A stretch of DNA of 64,000 nt. Origin: Pseudophaeobacter sp965641885. GTDB lineage: Bacteria; Pseudomonadota; Alphaproteobacteria; Rhodobacterales; Rhodobacteraceae. Numbering within the stretch: the stretch's first letter is position 1; the number at the start of each line of letters is the position of its first letter. The DNA lies in assembly GCA_965641885.1 (NCBI GenBank), contig OZ282574.1, positions 1,302,001-1,366,000 on the forward strand, read 5' to 3'. This document shows positions 45,149 to 53,231 of this stretch, piece by piece. Position numbers and translations under genes: made by a program. Under the pieces are notes generated by a model, which ran no database searches, was not told where the DNA came from, and saw nothing but the letters and a program-made list of their open reading frames with translations.

Positions 45149-46590
45149 CACCAAACTCCTTTTTGGGCACGAAAGCCCGCTGTGATTTTTACCGGGCGCT
45201 GGGTGTCCTTGCCGCCACCTGGGGGCACAGGCCGATAGACAAAGGGCTGATACTCGGTTTCGGCACCAAGACAGGCAAGAGCCGCCGCCCAAAAGCGGTC
45301 AGCGTGGCCATCGGTGTCTGTATCAGCCACCAGGCGGCGAATGCCGGTGGGGCCGGTCACCGATTTGATGGCGTGAAGATCCGCGCGCAGCTTTGGGTCG
45401 CCCTCTGGAATGAGCACAGAGCGGTCCTGGAACCGTTCCTTCAGGCCGGTGGCCATGTCCAGCTTCGCCGGGGCGCTGAAAATGACGCCTTCGACCCTGT
45501 CTTCACCGTGGTTGCGTTTGGCATCTTCTACGGGCTTTTCGCCCATGCCGGTTTGGTCAATGCAACACCGGGTCACGCGGTAGCGCCGGAACACATCGGC
45601 CAAAAGTTCGTCCTGGCGGGCAAAAGTTATACGTTTTTCGGCGATGATTTCGCGGGTGATGAATTGTCCGTCCACCAGCTCAAGAACCCAGATCACAAAG
45701 AGGTCGTTGCGGGCGGCGATATCAACACCGACATAGCAAAGCCCGCCACGGTAGAGGGCAGGGTGACCGGCGCGCACGTCCTCACATGAGGAAATCAAAT
45801 CGTAGTCCAGCCAGCTAGACGCGGCGTCCAGCCATTGCAGCTCGAACTCCTGCGACCAGGCGTCCTCGTCAGACATACCGGCGCGCAGCTCATCGATGTC
45901 GACGTCCAAGCCCTGTTTTACCGCCTCATATATATCGACGTGGTGCTTGGAAAACTTGTTGTCCACGGTCGTCATCAGCTCGTGGAACTTGTTACCTTTA
46001 CCGTTGGGGGTGCTGATGACGCGGATCTTGTGACCGCCACGCGCCGCAACCGGGAAGGCAGATCCCCAAATCCTGCGGCTGTCTGCGTGAAAGGCGAACT
46101 CGTCAAACAGCATGTTGCCGCCAAAGCCACGGGCCGCGTCAGGGGAGGCGGAAATCGCAGTCACGCGGGAGCCGCCAGGGAAGCGCACCTCCTGGGCTTT
46201 ATACTTGGCTTCCTCAACATCGATCAGGTGTGTGTCGCCGTTCTGGACAACTTCGCGCTTATGCGCCGGGACAATGAAATCCTCCTCGGAGAATTCGGGG
46301 CGGCCCTTTCGTGCCAGCGTGGCATAGGCGGCATAGTACCCCTCAGTCATGGGCTTTATGGCGTCTTCCACGGCCTCCTTTGCGGTGGCCTCAGAGCGGG
46401 ACAGAATGGTCCATCGGGCCTTGCTGCCCGCAATCTCTGCATCAACGCAGTCGCCGACGATTTCGCCGCCCGAGCCGAAGGTTTTGCCGCCGCGACGGGT
46501 GAACATGCCGATTTTAAAGCGGGATTTATCCGCGATCCATGCCTTCTGGTACGGCAGGAACGTGATGACCGGCTCGACACTAGTCGCCAT
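45148..46590 (-). CDS. Phage terminase large subunit (Mu gp28-like)
   Basis: DNA-packaging motor (480 aa) with an ATPase followed by an RNase H-like nuclease. MFTRRGGKTFGSGGE is the Walker A-like element, MLFDEFAFHADS the Walker B, VISTPNGKGN motif III, and YVGVDIAARNDLFVIWVLE begins the nuclease with its first Asp; further acidic residues are in CCIDQTGMGE and DGHADRFWA. Packaging by headful from Mu-like ends is expected. Confidence 0.94.
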   Translation of the reverse strand: MATSVEPVITFLPYQKAWIADKSRFKIGMFTRRGGKTFGSGGEIVGDCVDAEIAGSKARWTILSRSEATAKEAVEDAIKPMTEGYYAAYATLARKGRPEFSEEDFIVPAHKREVVQNGDTHLIDVEEAKYKAQEVRFPGGSRVTAISASPDAARGFGGNMLFDEFAFHADSRRIWGSAFPVAARGGHKIRVISTPNGKGNKFHELMTTVDNKFSKHHVDIYEAVKQGLDVDIDELRAGMSDEDAWSQEFELQWLDAASSWLDYDLISSCEDVRAGHPALYRGGLCYVGVDIAARNDLFVIWVLELVDGQFITREIIAEKRITFARQDELLADVFRRYRVTRCCIDQTGMGEKPVEDAKRNHGEDRVEGVIFSAPAKLDMATGLKERFQDRSVLIPEGDPKLRADLHAIKSVTGPTGIRRLVADTDTDGHADRFWAAALACLGAETEYQPFVYRPVPPGGGKDTQRPVKITAGFRAQKGVW

Positions 46591-46789
46591 GGGGAGGCTC
46601 GCGGGTTTCGCGCAAGTTGATCAGGAAGGGCTGGTCTTTGTACCAGGCCACGGTGCATTTCATGCCGAGGTGAACAAAGCGCTGGCGGCGTCCAAGCAGA
46701 AACGCAGCCAACGCTCGCCACATAGGCCCTTTACGCCAATTGTGGTCCCCAACGAGCACCACGGCTCCGAGCGCCATGTCCCCCATCAT
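46580..46789 (-). CDS. Small phage protein between the terminase subunits
   Basis: A 69-aa basic protein (WRKGPMWRALAAFLLGRRQRFVHLGMKCTVAWYKDQPFLINL) that I cannot assign. It overlaps gp27 by 4 bases (ATGA) and the large terminase by 11 bases, so it belongs to the packaging operon. Confidence 0.65.
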   Translation of the reverse strand: MMGDMALGAVVLVGDHNWRKGPMWRALAAFLLGRRQRFVHLGMKCTVAWYKDQPFLINLRETREPPHGD

Positions 46790-47349
46790 ACAAACCCCAT
46801 GATTTCGCGAGCCTTAAGGGCGGCTTCTTTTTCCACGTCGCCGGTCTCAACAGCCTCGTCCAGCTTGGCAGCCATGGCGGCGCGTTCCGTTTCAATGATC
46901 CGTTCGCGCTCATCTTCCATGATCTTTTGACGGATGCCGGAGCTGGCCATCACGTCCTTGAGCATTTTGCCCAAGAAGTGCAGCTCGCGAGGATCAATCT
47001 CGTCGCCGCCCTTGGTCATCTGGCTTTGCATGACCTTGAAGGCCAGCGTGGTGATCATCTGAAACAGCACGTTATGGCGCTGTGCTTCCTCTTCCAGGCC
47101 ATTGCCATTCATCCACTCGGCAGCCCAGGCGCTGGCCTCGTCCTGGTATTTGACGAACTCGGCGTACTCAGTGCCATAGGCATGGATGGCGGATTTCTTG
47201 ATCCGAAGCTCGCAGCCTTCCTCTTCCAGGCGGAAATTCAGATCCTCGGCCAATTCCTCATAGCCCGCAAAGCCGCGCTCTTTCAGTGCGTCTTGCAGCC
47301 ATTTCTTCAGCTCGGCAGGGAGCAGGTCAACTTTGCGCGGTGGCGGCAT
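46786..47349 (-). CDS. Mu gp27-like small terminase (DUF3486)
   Basis: Likely small terminase subunit (187 aa): an N-terminal helix-turn-helix (VDLLPAELKKWLQDALKERGFAGYEELAEDLNFRLEEEGCELRIKKSAIHAYG) and a helical oligomerisation part. The ATG at 47349 lies 1 base after the preceding stop and matches the family start. Confidence 0.9.
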   Translation of the reverse strand: MPPPRKVDLLPAELKKWLQDALKERGFAGYEELAEDLNFRLEEEGCELRIKKSAIHAYGTEYAEFVKYQDEASAWAAEWMNGNGLEEEAQRHNVLFQMITTLAFKVMQSQMTKGGDEIDPRELHFLGKMLKDVMASSGIRQKIMEDERERIIETERAAMAAKLDEAVETGDVEKEAALKAREIMGFV

Positions 47350-47350
47350 G

Positions 47351-47650
47351 TCAGGCCCCCGGCCGGGGGCGCTGGACGCCCGCATTGCGCGCTTTGCCCT
47401 TGGCAATATCTACGCCCCGGCTGGTGACAGTGGCCACGCGGAACGATCCGTTGTCCTCATATGTGACAAAGCCCTGCTCCTGCAGCCAGTCCAGCTCGCC
47501 CATGACCTGGTCGCGGGAAGAGGCCACGCCGAAGTCATTGCAGACGTGTTCCAGAATGGAGGCGTTGGATGTGTATTCCGGGCTGTCTGCCAGAAACTTG
47601 AGGATGGTCAGGCGGCGGTGCTTGGAAATGGTGTCGGTGTATTTGGTCAT
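47351..47650 (-). CDS. VpaChn25_0724-family phage protein (Mu gp26-like)
   Basis: A 99-aa winged-helix protein (RRLTILKFLADSPEYTSNASILEHVCNDFGVASSRDQVMGELDWLQEQGFVTYED). It is conserved at this place in Mu-like phages, next to gp25 and gp27. DNA binding is inferred from the fold. Confidence 0.87.
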   Translation of the reverse strand: MTKYTDTISKHRRLTILKFLADSPEYTSNASILEHVCNDFGVASSRDQVMGELDWLQEQGFVTYEDNGSFRVATVTSRGVDIAKGKARNAGVQRPRPGA

Positions 47651-47656
47651 CTGCTC

Positions 47657-47995
47657 TTAGCCCCCGATAAGGTGGTCTTCGTGGCGGCTGACAATGGTTT
47701 CCAGCCGCGCCATGATCTTGGCATTGCCTTCCATCACAGCCCTCATTTCGGCCAGTGAGCCGGTCTGTTTGACCAGCTCCAATTGCAGGGCGTGGATGTC
47801 GCCTGTGCCCGGCATTGCCTGCACCGTTTGCTCCAGGGCAACGATCCGCATGTCGTGGCGGTCCATGCGTTTTGATCCATCCTTGAACCGCTCGTCGGTG
47901 TCCTTCCTTCGGCTTGAAAAGAAGGCGTAGATGATTGCGCCAACCGACAGCAGGAAGCTTGCCAGTTTCAGCCCCGTATCAATATCTAGGGCCAC
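47657..47995 (-). CDS. DUF2730 phage protein (Mu gp25-like)
   Basis: A 112-aa protein with one N-terminal membrane helix (LKLASFLLSVGAIIYAFFSSR) and a coiled-coil tail (MRIVALEQTVQAMPGTGDIHALQLELVKQTGSLAEM). It probably acts in lysis (spanin or holin accessory), judging by membrane topology and position after the holin. Confidence 0.85.
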   Translation of the reverse strand: MALDIDTGLKLASFLLSVGAIIYAFFSSRRKDTDERFKDGSKRMDRHDMRIVALEQTVQAMPGTGDIHALQLELVKQTGSLAEMRAVMEGNAKIMARLETIVSRHEDHLIGG

Positions 47996-48567
47996 TCTTT
48001 GGTCTCCCGCCAGGCGTCCACGGCCGGGTTGTCTGTTGGCGCTATAGCAGCTTGAGCAAGGGCCGTGTCGGTGCCGGTGTCGGCGACTCCGGGGCTGTCA
48101 TGCCGCAAGGCGCGGATCCTCTCTATGGTCTCGAGGACCTGAGGCACCATGGCTGTGCTGTCAGACAATGACTGGCGGAACTGCTGGGATTTGATCTGGA
48201 ACCGGCCGCCGAAATAGAAGGCGACGATTGTGCCGGCCAACCACCAGAGAGGATCCGGCACCAGGGCGAGGCCCTGCATCCGCTCTGCAAACCAAAGCGG
48301 GTCAACCATGGCACTGAGGAACAGCGCGAAAGTCGCGATCACGATCAGGGGCCGGGGCAGGCGGTTCAACCCATCCATGAAGCGGTCAAACCAGCCCCGG
48401 CGCGCGACCTGAAATTCTGAGGATAGCTGGCCAAGTGCCGCCTGATTGTAGTCGGCCTGACGCTGTGCGCTGGCCTCGGTGTTCTCGCGAAACACCCCAG
48501 CTGTTTGGGCGATCACATTGCCGCCGCGACCAAATAGCAGGCCCAAAAGGTTCCCTAGCTTGCCCAT
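47986..48567 (-). CDS. Phage holin (3TMs/DUF3154 type)
   Basis: A 193-aa membrane protein with hydrophobic helices at PLIVIATFALFLSAMVDPLWF and PLWWLAGTIVAFYFGGRF, following an N-terminal amphipathic stretch. It overlaps the endolysin gene by 13 bases, the usual lysis-cassette arrangement. It should permeabilise the inner membrane and release the endolysin. Confidence 0.82.
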   Translation of the reverse strand: MGKLGNLLGLLFGRGGNVIAQTAGVFRENTEASAQRQADYNQAALGQLSSEFQVARRGWFDRFMDGLNRLPRPLIVIATFALFLSAMVDPLWFAERMQGLALVPDPLWWLAGTIVAFYFGGRFQIKSQQFRQSLSDSTAMVPQVLETIERIRALRHDSPGVADTGTDTALAQAAIAPTDNPAVDAWRETKEWP

Positions 48568-49169
48568 TGTGACGTCCTTTTCTGAAACTCCGCTGTGCTC
48601 ATGTGAAAGCGCGGCGTGATGAATTCCTCGGCGCGCTTGATCCAGCCGCCTTTGCCGCCAGCACGGGTGCGGGCGTATTTGCGGGAAGAGGCGCGGCGAT
48701 CAGCCAGGCTGAAATAGTAGTTGCGCCGGGCGATGCCGTAAGCGTCCACCAGATAGGCCCCGGCTTTTTTGAAAGCTCTGTCCACAGCGGCGGCGGTTTT
48801 GGGGCCGAGGGCACCGTCAACGGCGACGTCCTCGCCAAACCCGGCAAGGATCCGTTGCAGGATCTTGACCGCGTTGCCCCCGGCGTTGACGTACATGTCA
48901 AAGACTGAGGCCTGCAGATCGACGGGCAGCAGGTCCATCCGGGGCTTTTCAAAATAGTGCTGGATGAAGATCCCGACGGCCTGTTTTTGGGACAGGCTGC
49001 GGACGTCTGCCGCATCAACGTCGCCGTCGCGGTCCAGGTCCAGCCCGAGGCGGCGCATGGTGTGGATGGTCACCCCAAAGTTGGTGGCCCCGCCCGGATC
49101 ATCCGGGTCGTTTACATAGCCGCCCTCACGCGCGACGATTTCTTCGGCAATATGCTGGACTGACTTCAT
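48555..49169 (-). CDS. Phage endolysin, glycoside hydrolase family 108
   Basis: Muramidase (204 aa) with catalytic Glu15 in the GH108 signature REGGYVNDPDDPGGATNFGVT and a C-terminal peptidoglycan-binding part (FDMYVNAGGNAVKILQRILAG, VDGALGPKTAAAV). An EF-hand-like loop DLDRDGDVDAADV lies near residue 45. GGAG is 8 bases before the chosen ATG. No signal peptide, so it depends on the holin. Confidence 0.92.
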   Translation of the reverse strand: MKSVQHIAEEIVAREGGYVNDPDDPGGATNFGVTIHTMRRLGLDLDRDGDVDAADVRSLSQKQAVGIFIQHYFEKPRMDLLPVDLQASVFDMYVNAGGNAVKILQRILAGFGEDVAVDGALGPKTAAAVDRAFKKAGAYLVDAYGIARRNYYFSLADRRASSRKYARTRAGGKGGWIKRAEEFITPRFHMSTAEFQKRTSQWAS

Positions 49170-49225
49170 GGGGAAAGCTCCGTCTGTTTGAGACGAAACT
49201 ATGCCGGGCAAGGCGATCTTACCGC

Positions 49226-49245
49226 CCCGTCGAGTGTCGGGGGCA
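49226..49245 (-). promoter_or_regulatory. Putative activator site before the lysis operon
   Basis: CCCGTCGAGTGTCGGGGGCA on the plus strand, 18 of 20 identical to the site at 42087. It lies just after the mor gene and 57 bases before the endolysin start, the location of an activator-dependent promoter in Mu. A possible -10 (CATAGT) follows 22 bases downstream. Confidence 0.6.
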
Positions 49246-49253
49246 CCTTGAAT

Positions 49254-49649
49254 TTAGAGGAAAAGGTCGCCCTGGTTCTCGCGGTCTGGATCGCGCAGGG
49301 TCGCGGCCACACGTTCCACAGTTCGCAGATGCACGTCAACCTTGGCGGCGATGTCTGAGTGGCTAACGCCCTGGTCGAGCAGCATTGCTACCCGCTGGCG
49401 GCGGCCGGTTTGGCCACCAATGTTCCCGGCTGGCACCAGCAGCTTGCCGTTCCCCAGAGTTTGGAAAAGCAGGCGGGCGTTTTCCAATCCTACCATTCGG
49501 GCGAGGGAGGTTTCGGGGCCGGGGTTTTTGGGAATGTAGATTTCGCGCCCACCCTTCAATTCTGCCAGGCGCACGGCCAGATCAAGGCTGATTTCGTCAG
49601 CGATGAGAGCCAGAACACCGGGCAGATAGGGGCGAAACTCGTGGGTCAT
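49254..49649 (-). CDS. Mor-family transcriptional activator
   Basis: Mor/C-type activator (131 aa). The N-terminal dimer part carries LALIADEISLDLAVRLAELKGGREIYIP, and the C-terminal helix-turn-helix is GRRQRVAMLLDQGVSHSDIAAKVDVHLRTVERVAATL. It should activate the middle and late phage operons, probably through the repeated 20-bp site. It overlaps gemA by 4 bases. Confidence 0.9.
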   Translation of the reverse strand: MTHEFRPYLPGVLALIADEISLDLAVRLAELKGGREIYIPKNPGPETSLARMVGLENARLLFQTLGNGKLLVPAGNIGGQTGRRQRVAMLLDQGVSHSDIAAKVDVHLRTVERVAATLRDPDRENQGDLFL

Positions 49650-50098
49650 TTCTGGTGATCAGACCAGTCGAAGTCGATATCGGCGCGCTGGCCCCAGCTT
49701 TTGAGGGCTTGAATGACCTGGTCGATCTCGGCGTGGTCCCGCATCATGTCCACGTCAGCGGGCACGTTGTTCCAGGCATTGCCAAACCGGGAGCGGATGA
49801 ACTTGTTCAGGCCCGCGCGGCTGGCGTCACGGAGCTGGCCTGTTTCGCCAAGCTTGCGCCAGAGCACATGCACCAGGCGCAGATCAGGGCGCGACGCCTT
49901 GGCGTGTTTCTTGGAGCCGGAACTGGCTTTGAAACCGTCCTGTTTAAGGCGGTTTAACACAGCGTTTAAATCCGCCTCACTCATGTCTGTCATGGAGGCT
50001 TTACCGGTCACCACAAGCTGCAGCGCTTGGCGGGCTGCACTGTCCAGGCCAAGCGCGCGGCAGCCAACGTGGATCTTGCGTTGCAGGGCGCGGCTCAT
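49646..50098 (-). CDS. GemA/gp16-like regulatory protein (DUF1018)
   Basis: A 150-aa protein of the Mu GemA/gp16 family (SRALQRKIHVGCRALGLDSAARQALQLVVTGKASMTDMSEADLNAVLNRLKQDGF). Mu GemA alters host gene expression and DNA supercoiling; the same is assumed here. TGATG overlap with the upstream gene. Confidence 0.88.
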   Translation of the reverse strand: MSRALQRKIHVGCRALGLDSAARQALQLVVTGKASMTDMSEADLNAVLNRLKQDGFKASSGSKKHAKASRPDLRLVHVLWRKLGETGQLRDASRAGLNKFIRSRFGNAWNNVPADVDMMRDHAEIDQVIQALKSWGQRADIDFDWSDHQK

Positions 50099-50352
50099 CA
50101 GGAAACCTCGCTAAGATACGGAACGGCAGGGTGAAAGGTCACCGCGTCCGCCTTCATGCGTTGGTCTGCGGCGCTCATTTCTTCACGGGCAATCCGCCCG
50201 AAGGCATCGCCCTCAAGCTTTGCCAGTTCGGCTTCGTTTTTGAGCACAGAAAGATTGCTGCCCAGCACCAAGGATGCCCTGCGCATCTTGGTGGCATAGG
50301 CGCTGAAACTCCGCCGCATGCTCTCGCGGATCTGGTCTTCTGACATTGCCAT
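50098..50352 (-). CDS. Small phage protein in the middle operon
   Basis: An 84-aa helical protein (DQIRESMRRSFSAYATKMRRASLVLGSNLSVLKNEAELAKLEGDAFGRIAREEM). AGGAG lies 5 bases before the ATG at 50352. No family recognised. Confidence 0.72.
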   Translation of the reverse strand: MAMSEDQIRESMRRSFSAYATKMRRASLVLGSNLSVLKNEAELAKLEGDAFGRIAREEMSAADQRMKADAVTFHPAVPYLSEVS

Positions 50353-50363
50353 GACTGCTGCTC

Positions 50364-51041
50364 CTATGCTTTTGAAAGGTCGATGGTGATGGCTTCCCAA
50401 GCGGCCGACTGCGAGGCGCGCTCATAAAAGCGGACATAGGTTTTGGAGCCGACCACCCGCATTGCGTCCCGGATCGCCTGCATGGCGCGCTTCCAGCGCT
50501 CGTCGGATATGTCCAGGTTCAGCAGCATGAAGATTTCCGAGCGGTTGATCTGGCCTTCCTTGTCGGTGTTGAAGGCCTTGGTCACGATGGCGCGGATCTC
50601 CGGCCCAGAGTCTGCGGCCCACTCAATGAGGCACTCGTCCACCAGATCCTTGGCGATCTGCAATTCGGGGCCAAAGTCGATTGCTTCGGCGATTTGCACC
50701 TGGACCTTGAACAAGCCGTCATAGCTGAACAGAGTTTTGTTGCCCTTCTTACCTCCGATCTTGCTCTCATACTGTTGGGCCAGGAGGGCTTCAAATGCGC
50801 CGATGTCGTCAAAAACGTGGGTTTTGAACCGGGCAATCTGTTCGCTCAGGGCTTTGCCAAAGCCGATCATGGTACGGACGGTTTCGTCCTGGAGCGCGTC
50901 TTGTGCTTTGACCAACTCGAGCGGCACAAGTGAGCCTTTCGAGTTGGTGCGGTACTGGTTGCCATCCACCTCGACAATTCCATCGGGGATTTTGGCGGGG
51001 GTGAATTCGCTTTTGTAGGTCTGTTGTTGCGGCTCGCTCAT
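50364..51041 (-). CDS. DUF3164 family phage protein
   Basis: A 225-aa protein of DUF3164, frequent in the early-middle operon of Mu-like phages (KIPDGIVEVDGNQYRTNSKGSLVPLELVK, FDDIGAFEALLAQQYESKIGGKKGNKTLFSYDGLFKVQVQIAE). Its place is that of DNA-end or replication helpers, but its activity is unknown. Confidence 0.87.
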   Translation of the reverse strand: MSEPQQQTYKSEFTPAKIPDGIVEVDGNQYRTNSKGSLVPLELVKAQDALQDETVRTMIGFGKALSEQIARFKTHVFDDIGAFEALLAQQYESKIGGKKGNKTLFSYDGLFKVQVQIAEAIDFGPELQIAKDLVDECLIEWAADSGPEIRAIVTKAFNTDKEGQINRSEIFMLLNLDISDERWKRAMQAIRDAMRVVGSKTYVRFYERASQSAAWEAITIDLSKA

Positions 51042-51087
51042 GAGTGTTTGCTTTCCAGAAATGGGTTGTGCGCAGGCAGCGCGGGGT

Positions 51088-51165
51088 TCAGGCCCCTGTG
51101 GGGTCCAGAAGGTCGGCGAGGCGGCGAAGTTGGATCGCCAGGCGGGTCGTGAGGGGGAGTTTCAT
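51088..51165 (-). CDS. Very short protein (25 aa) in the early operon
   Basis: MKLPLTTRLAIQLRRLADLL plus five residues. The ATG overlaps the stop of the preceding gene (ATGA), which suggests coupled translation. It is an amphipathic basic helix. It may be a genuine micropeptide or chance. Confidence 0.45.
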   Translation of the reverse strand: MKLPLTTRLAIQLRRLADLLDPTGA

Positions 51166-51539
51166 TCGTCGCTCGATGGTTTGAACTTTGGGCAGGCGCG
51201 GCAGGCGCGGATCATGCGCACACGAAACGGATTGCCATGTGTCCAGGTCTCGGCGCGTTTGCGATATTTGCGGCAGACGCCGCTTTCGATTTCGGCTTTC
51301 AGGGCGGGGCACTGCACCGGCGCGCTCATGAAGACGTCGCGCACAGCGCTTTCGATGGTTTTCATGTTGCCGGGGTAGCGCTTGCGAATTGCCAGACTGA
51401 CGGCTGTGGCACTCAGGCCGGTTTTCTCAGCCACGGCGCTCTGTGAGGCGCGGTCGCATTCCTGCACCAGAACCGCGACCCAATCCGGCAGCGCGCCATC
51501 CCATGCGTCCAGGGCCACGATTTCTCTGTCGCTGTTCAT
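51162..51539 (-). CDS. Helix-turn-helix phage protein with cysteine-rich tail
   Basis: A 125-aa protein. Residues about 30-60 are a helix-turn-helix (ASQSAVAEKTGLSATAVSLAIRKRYPGNMKTIESAV); the C-terminal half has four cysteines (QCPALKAEIESGVCRKYRKR, MIRACRACPKF) that could bind zinc. Overlaps its neighbours by 4 bases. Probably a regulator or replication accessory. Confidence 0.78.
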   Translation of the reverse strand: MNSDREIVALDAWDGALPDWVAVLVQECDRASQSAVAEKTGLSATAVSLAIRKRYPGNMKTIESAVRDVFMSAPVQCPALKAEIESGVCRKYRKRAETWTHGNPFRVRMIRACRACPKFKPSSDE

Positions 51540-52420
51540 GCCAAACGGCCTCCGGGGGCATAGACGATCTTTTCCTCGTTGGGGTCGATCACCACGGTCA
51601 TGCTTTGCTTGCGTGGGGGCAGGGGGCCGGTGTCTTTCAACAGGATCAACGGAGTGCCTTCTTTCAGGTGCCGGGTGCGCGCTGACACCCGCAAATAGCC
51701 CGCCGTGCGCAGGGTTCGGCAGTAGGCAAGGAGCTGCTTTTGGCTGATATCGGGCCGGGCAGGAGCTAGCGCTGCAAACAGGTCAATCGGGCGAAACCGT
51801 TTCTGGTGTCTGATGGCGGTCCACATTGCCCCCTCGCAGGTATCGCGCATGCCTTTGGCGTGAGACCGGGCCTCTTCTGGCGTTTTGGCAGTGTAAAATA
51901 CCTTGCCTTCGCTGCGGCCCCAAACGCGGATCGCTTTGGAGTTTTTCAGGCGGGACAGGTAGCGGTGGCGGGTGGCCTCCACCGGGCAGATCGCGGCGAC
52001 GTCTGCCAGTGTGAAATAGGCCCTCCCGGAGATGAAGTCCCAAATTACAGTCTCTTCGGCCCCCCTCGGCTCAGGGGTTGGAAGCTCAACAGGAGCAGCG
52101 CCCTCTCCCAACTTTGCCAGAAGGGACAAAAGGCGTGTTTTGCTCCACTCTGCGTCAATCGGGCCATGCTGTGCCTGCGCCTCCAGCTCGGCGGCTTTCT
52201 CAGCGCCCCAGACCGTGAAATATTGCGTGGCCCCGTCGCGGCCGCACTTGGTCACCTGGCCATTTCTCAGCAGCGCGCGGATGTAGTTCTCTCGGGTCCA
52301 GATGCTGACGCCGCAATGATCGTCAATCTCGGTATTGGTGAACCGCAGGCGCGAGCGGACAAAATCCAGTATCTCTTGTTCGGCACCGTTACGGGCCGCA
52401 ATCTCCATCACGTCGGCCAT
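51536..52420 (-). CDS. Phage protein with repeated winged-helix domains
   Basis: A 294-aa protein after MuB. Three similar winged-helix units can be seen, beginning near residues 12 (AEQEILDFVRSRLRFTNTEIDDHCGV), 120 (EETVIWDFISGRAYFTLADVAAICPV) and 190 (MWTAIRHQKRFRPIDLFAAL). It should bind DNA; a role in transposition-replication is suggested by place. The start overlaps the MuB stop by one base. Confidence 0.75.
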   Translation of the reverse strand: MADVMEIAARNGAEQEILDFVRSRLRFTNTEIDDHCGVSIWTRENYIRALLRNGQVTKCGRDGATQYFTVWGAEKAAELEAQAQHGPIDAEWSKTRLLSLLAKLGEGAAPVELPTPEPRGAEETVIWDFISGRAYFTLADVAAICPVEATRHRYLSRLKNSKAIRVWGRSEGKVFYTAKTPEEARSHAKGMRDTCEGAMWTAIRHQKRFRPIDLFAALAPARPDISQKQLLAYCRTLRTAGYLRVSARTRHLKEGTPLILLKDTGPLPPRKQSMTVVIDPNEEKIVYAPGGRLA

Positions 52421-53163
52421 TATTTCAGCCCCCGGCGCGGCGATGGTGCGTCTTTACGGCGAAAACTGAGGCCGCCCCAGTCGGCCAGCGACATGCTGTT
52501 CGCGCCCATCGCCAGCGCCTCAATGCGGACCTGGGCAATATCAACCACGGTGCGGCGGACGTTGCCGGTGTTGCGCTCCAAAATGGCGCTCAGCAGGTCT
52601 TTGGAGATACTCACCTCGGCGGCGTAGACAGAGGCCAGCAACTGGGCATCTTTCAGGGTCGCAGGTTGCGCCGCCACCCATGACATGACGCGGCTGTCGA
52701 TCAGCTCAAACCTTTTGAGCTTTTGGGGGAACTCTTCCATGCCAATCATGACAATCGGCGTGTCTGATCCGTCATGCAGATCGCGGATCAACTCAATAAT
52801 ACCGCGCCGGAAGGCATAGTCGGCCTCATCAACGATGAGCGTTCGCCCATCAACGGCAAGCTCTTCGCAGGCCTGCGAGACCATATCGGGAATGGTGCGC
52901 TTCGCCGGGACCCCCAGCTCGTTCAACAGCCGTTCCAGGAAGGTCTTTTTGGTCCAGTCGCCCTGCATCGAAAGGTGGATGACATCAAACGTTGTGGCGC
53001 AGAAAATGGCCCCGAATGTTTTGCCATAACCGGGATAGCCATAGAACACCCCGAGGCCGGGCATTCCGAACGTGCGCCCTTGCAACTCCTTTACCAAAGT
53101 GGCCATTGTTGCCACGTTGGTCAGGGGTTGGACGCTGTTGCCGATTTCCATCTGCTGTGACAT
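52420..53163 (-). CDS. MuB-like transposition ATPase
   Basis: AAA+ target-selection ATPase (247 aa). Walker A GYPGYGKT is at residues 42-49 and Walker B LIVDEAD near 107-112; R-finger region DTPIVMIGMEEFPQKL. It delivers target DNA to MuA and gives target immunity. It lacks the long N-terminal helix-turn-helix of Mu B (312 aa). Confidence 0.92.
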   Translation of the reverse strand: MSQQMEIGNSVQPLTNVATMATLVKELQGRTFGMPGLGVFYGYPGYGKTFGAIFCATTFDVIHLSMQGDWTKKTFLERLLNELGVPAKRTIPDMVSQACEELAVDGRTLIVDEADYAFRRGIIELIRDLHDGSDTPIVMIGMEEFPQKLKRFELIDSRVMSWVAAQPATLKDAQLLASVYAAEVSISKDLLSAILERNTGNVRRTVVDIAQVRIEALAMGANSMSLADWGGLSFRRKDAPSPRRGLK

Positions 53164-53231
53164 GTTCGCTCCTAGTTCAATGTTGCCGTCGCCGAGGGGT
53201 GCAATCCGGGCGGCGGCATTTTCTTTGTCGG

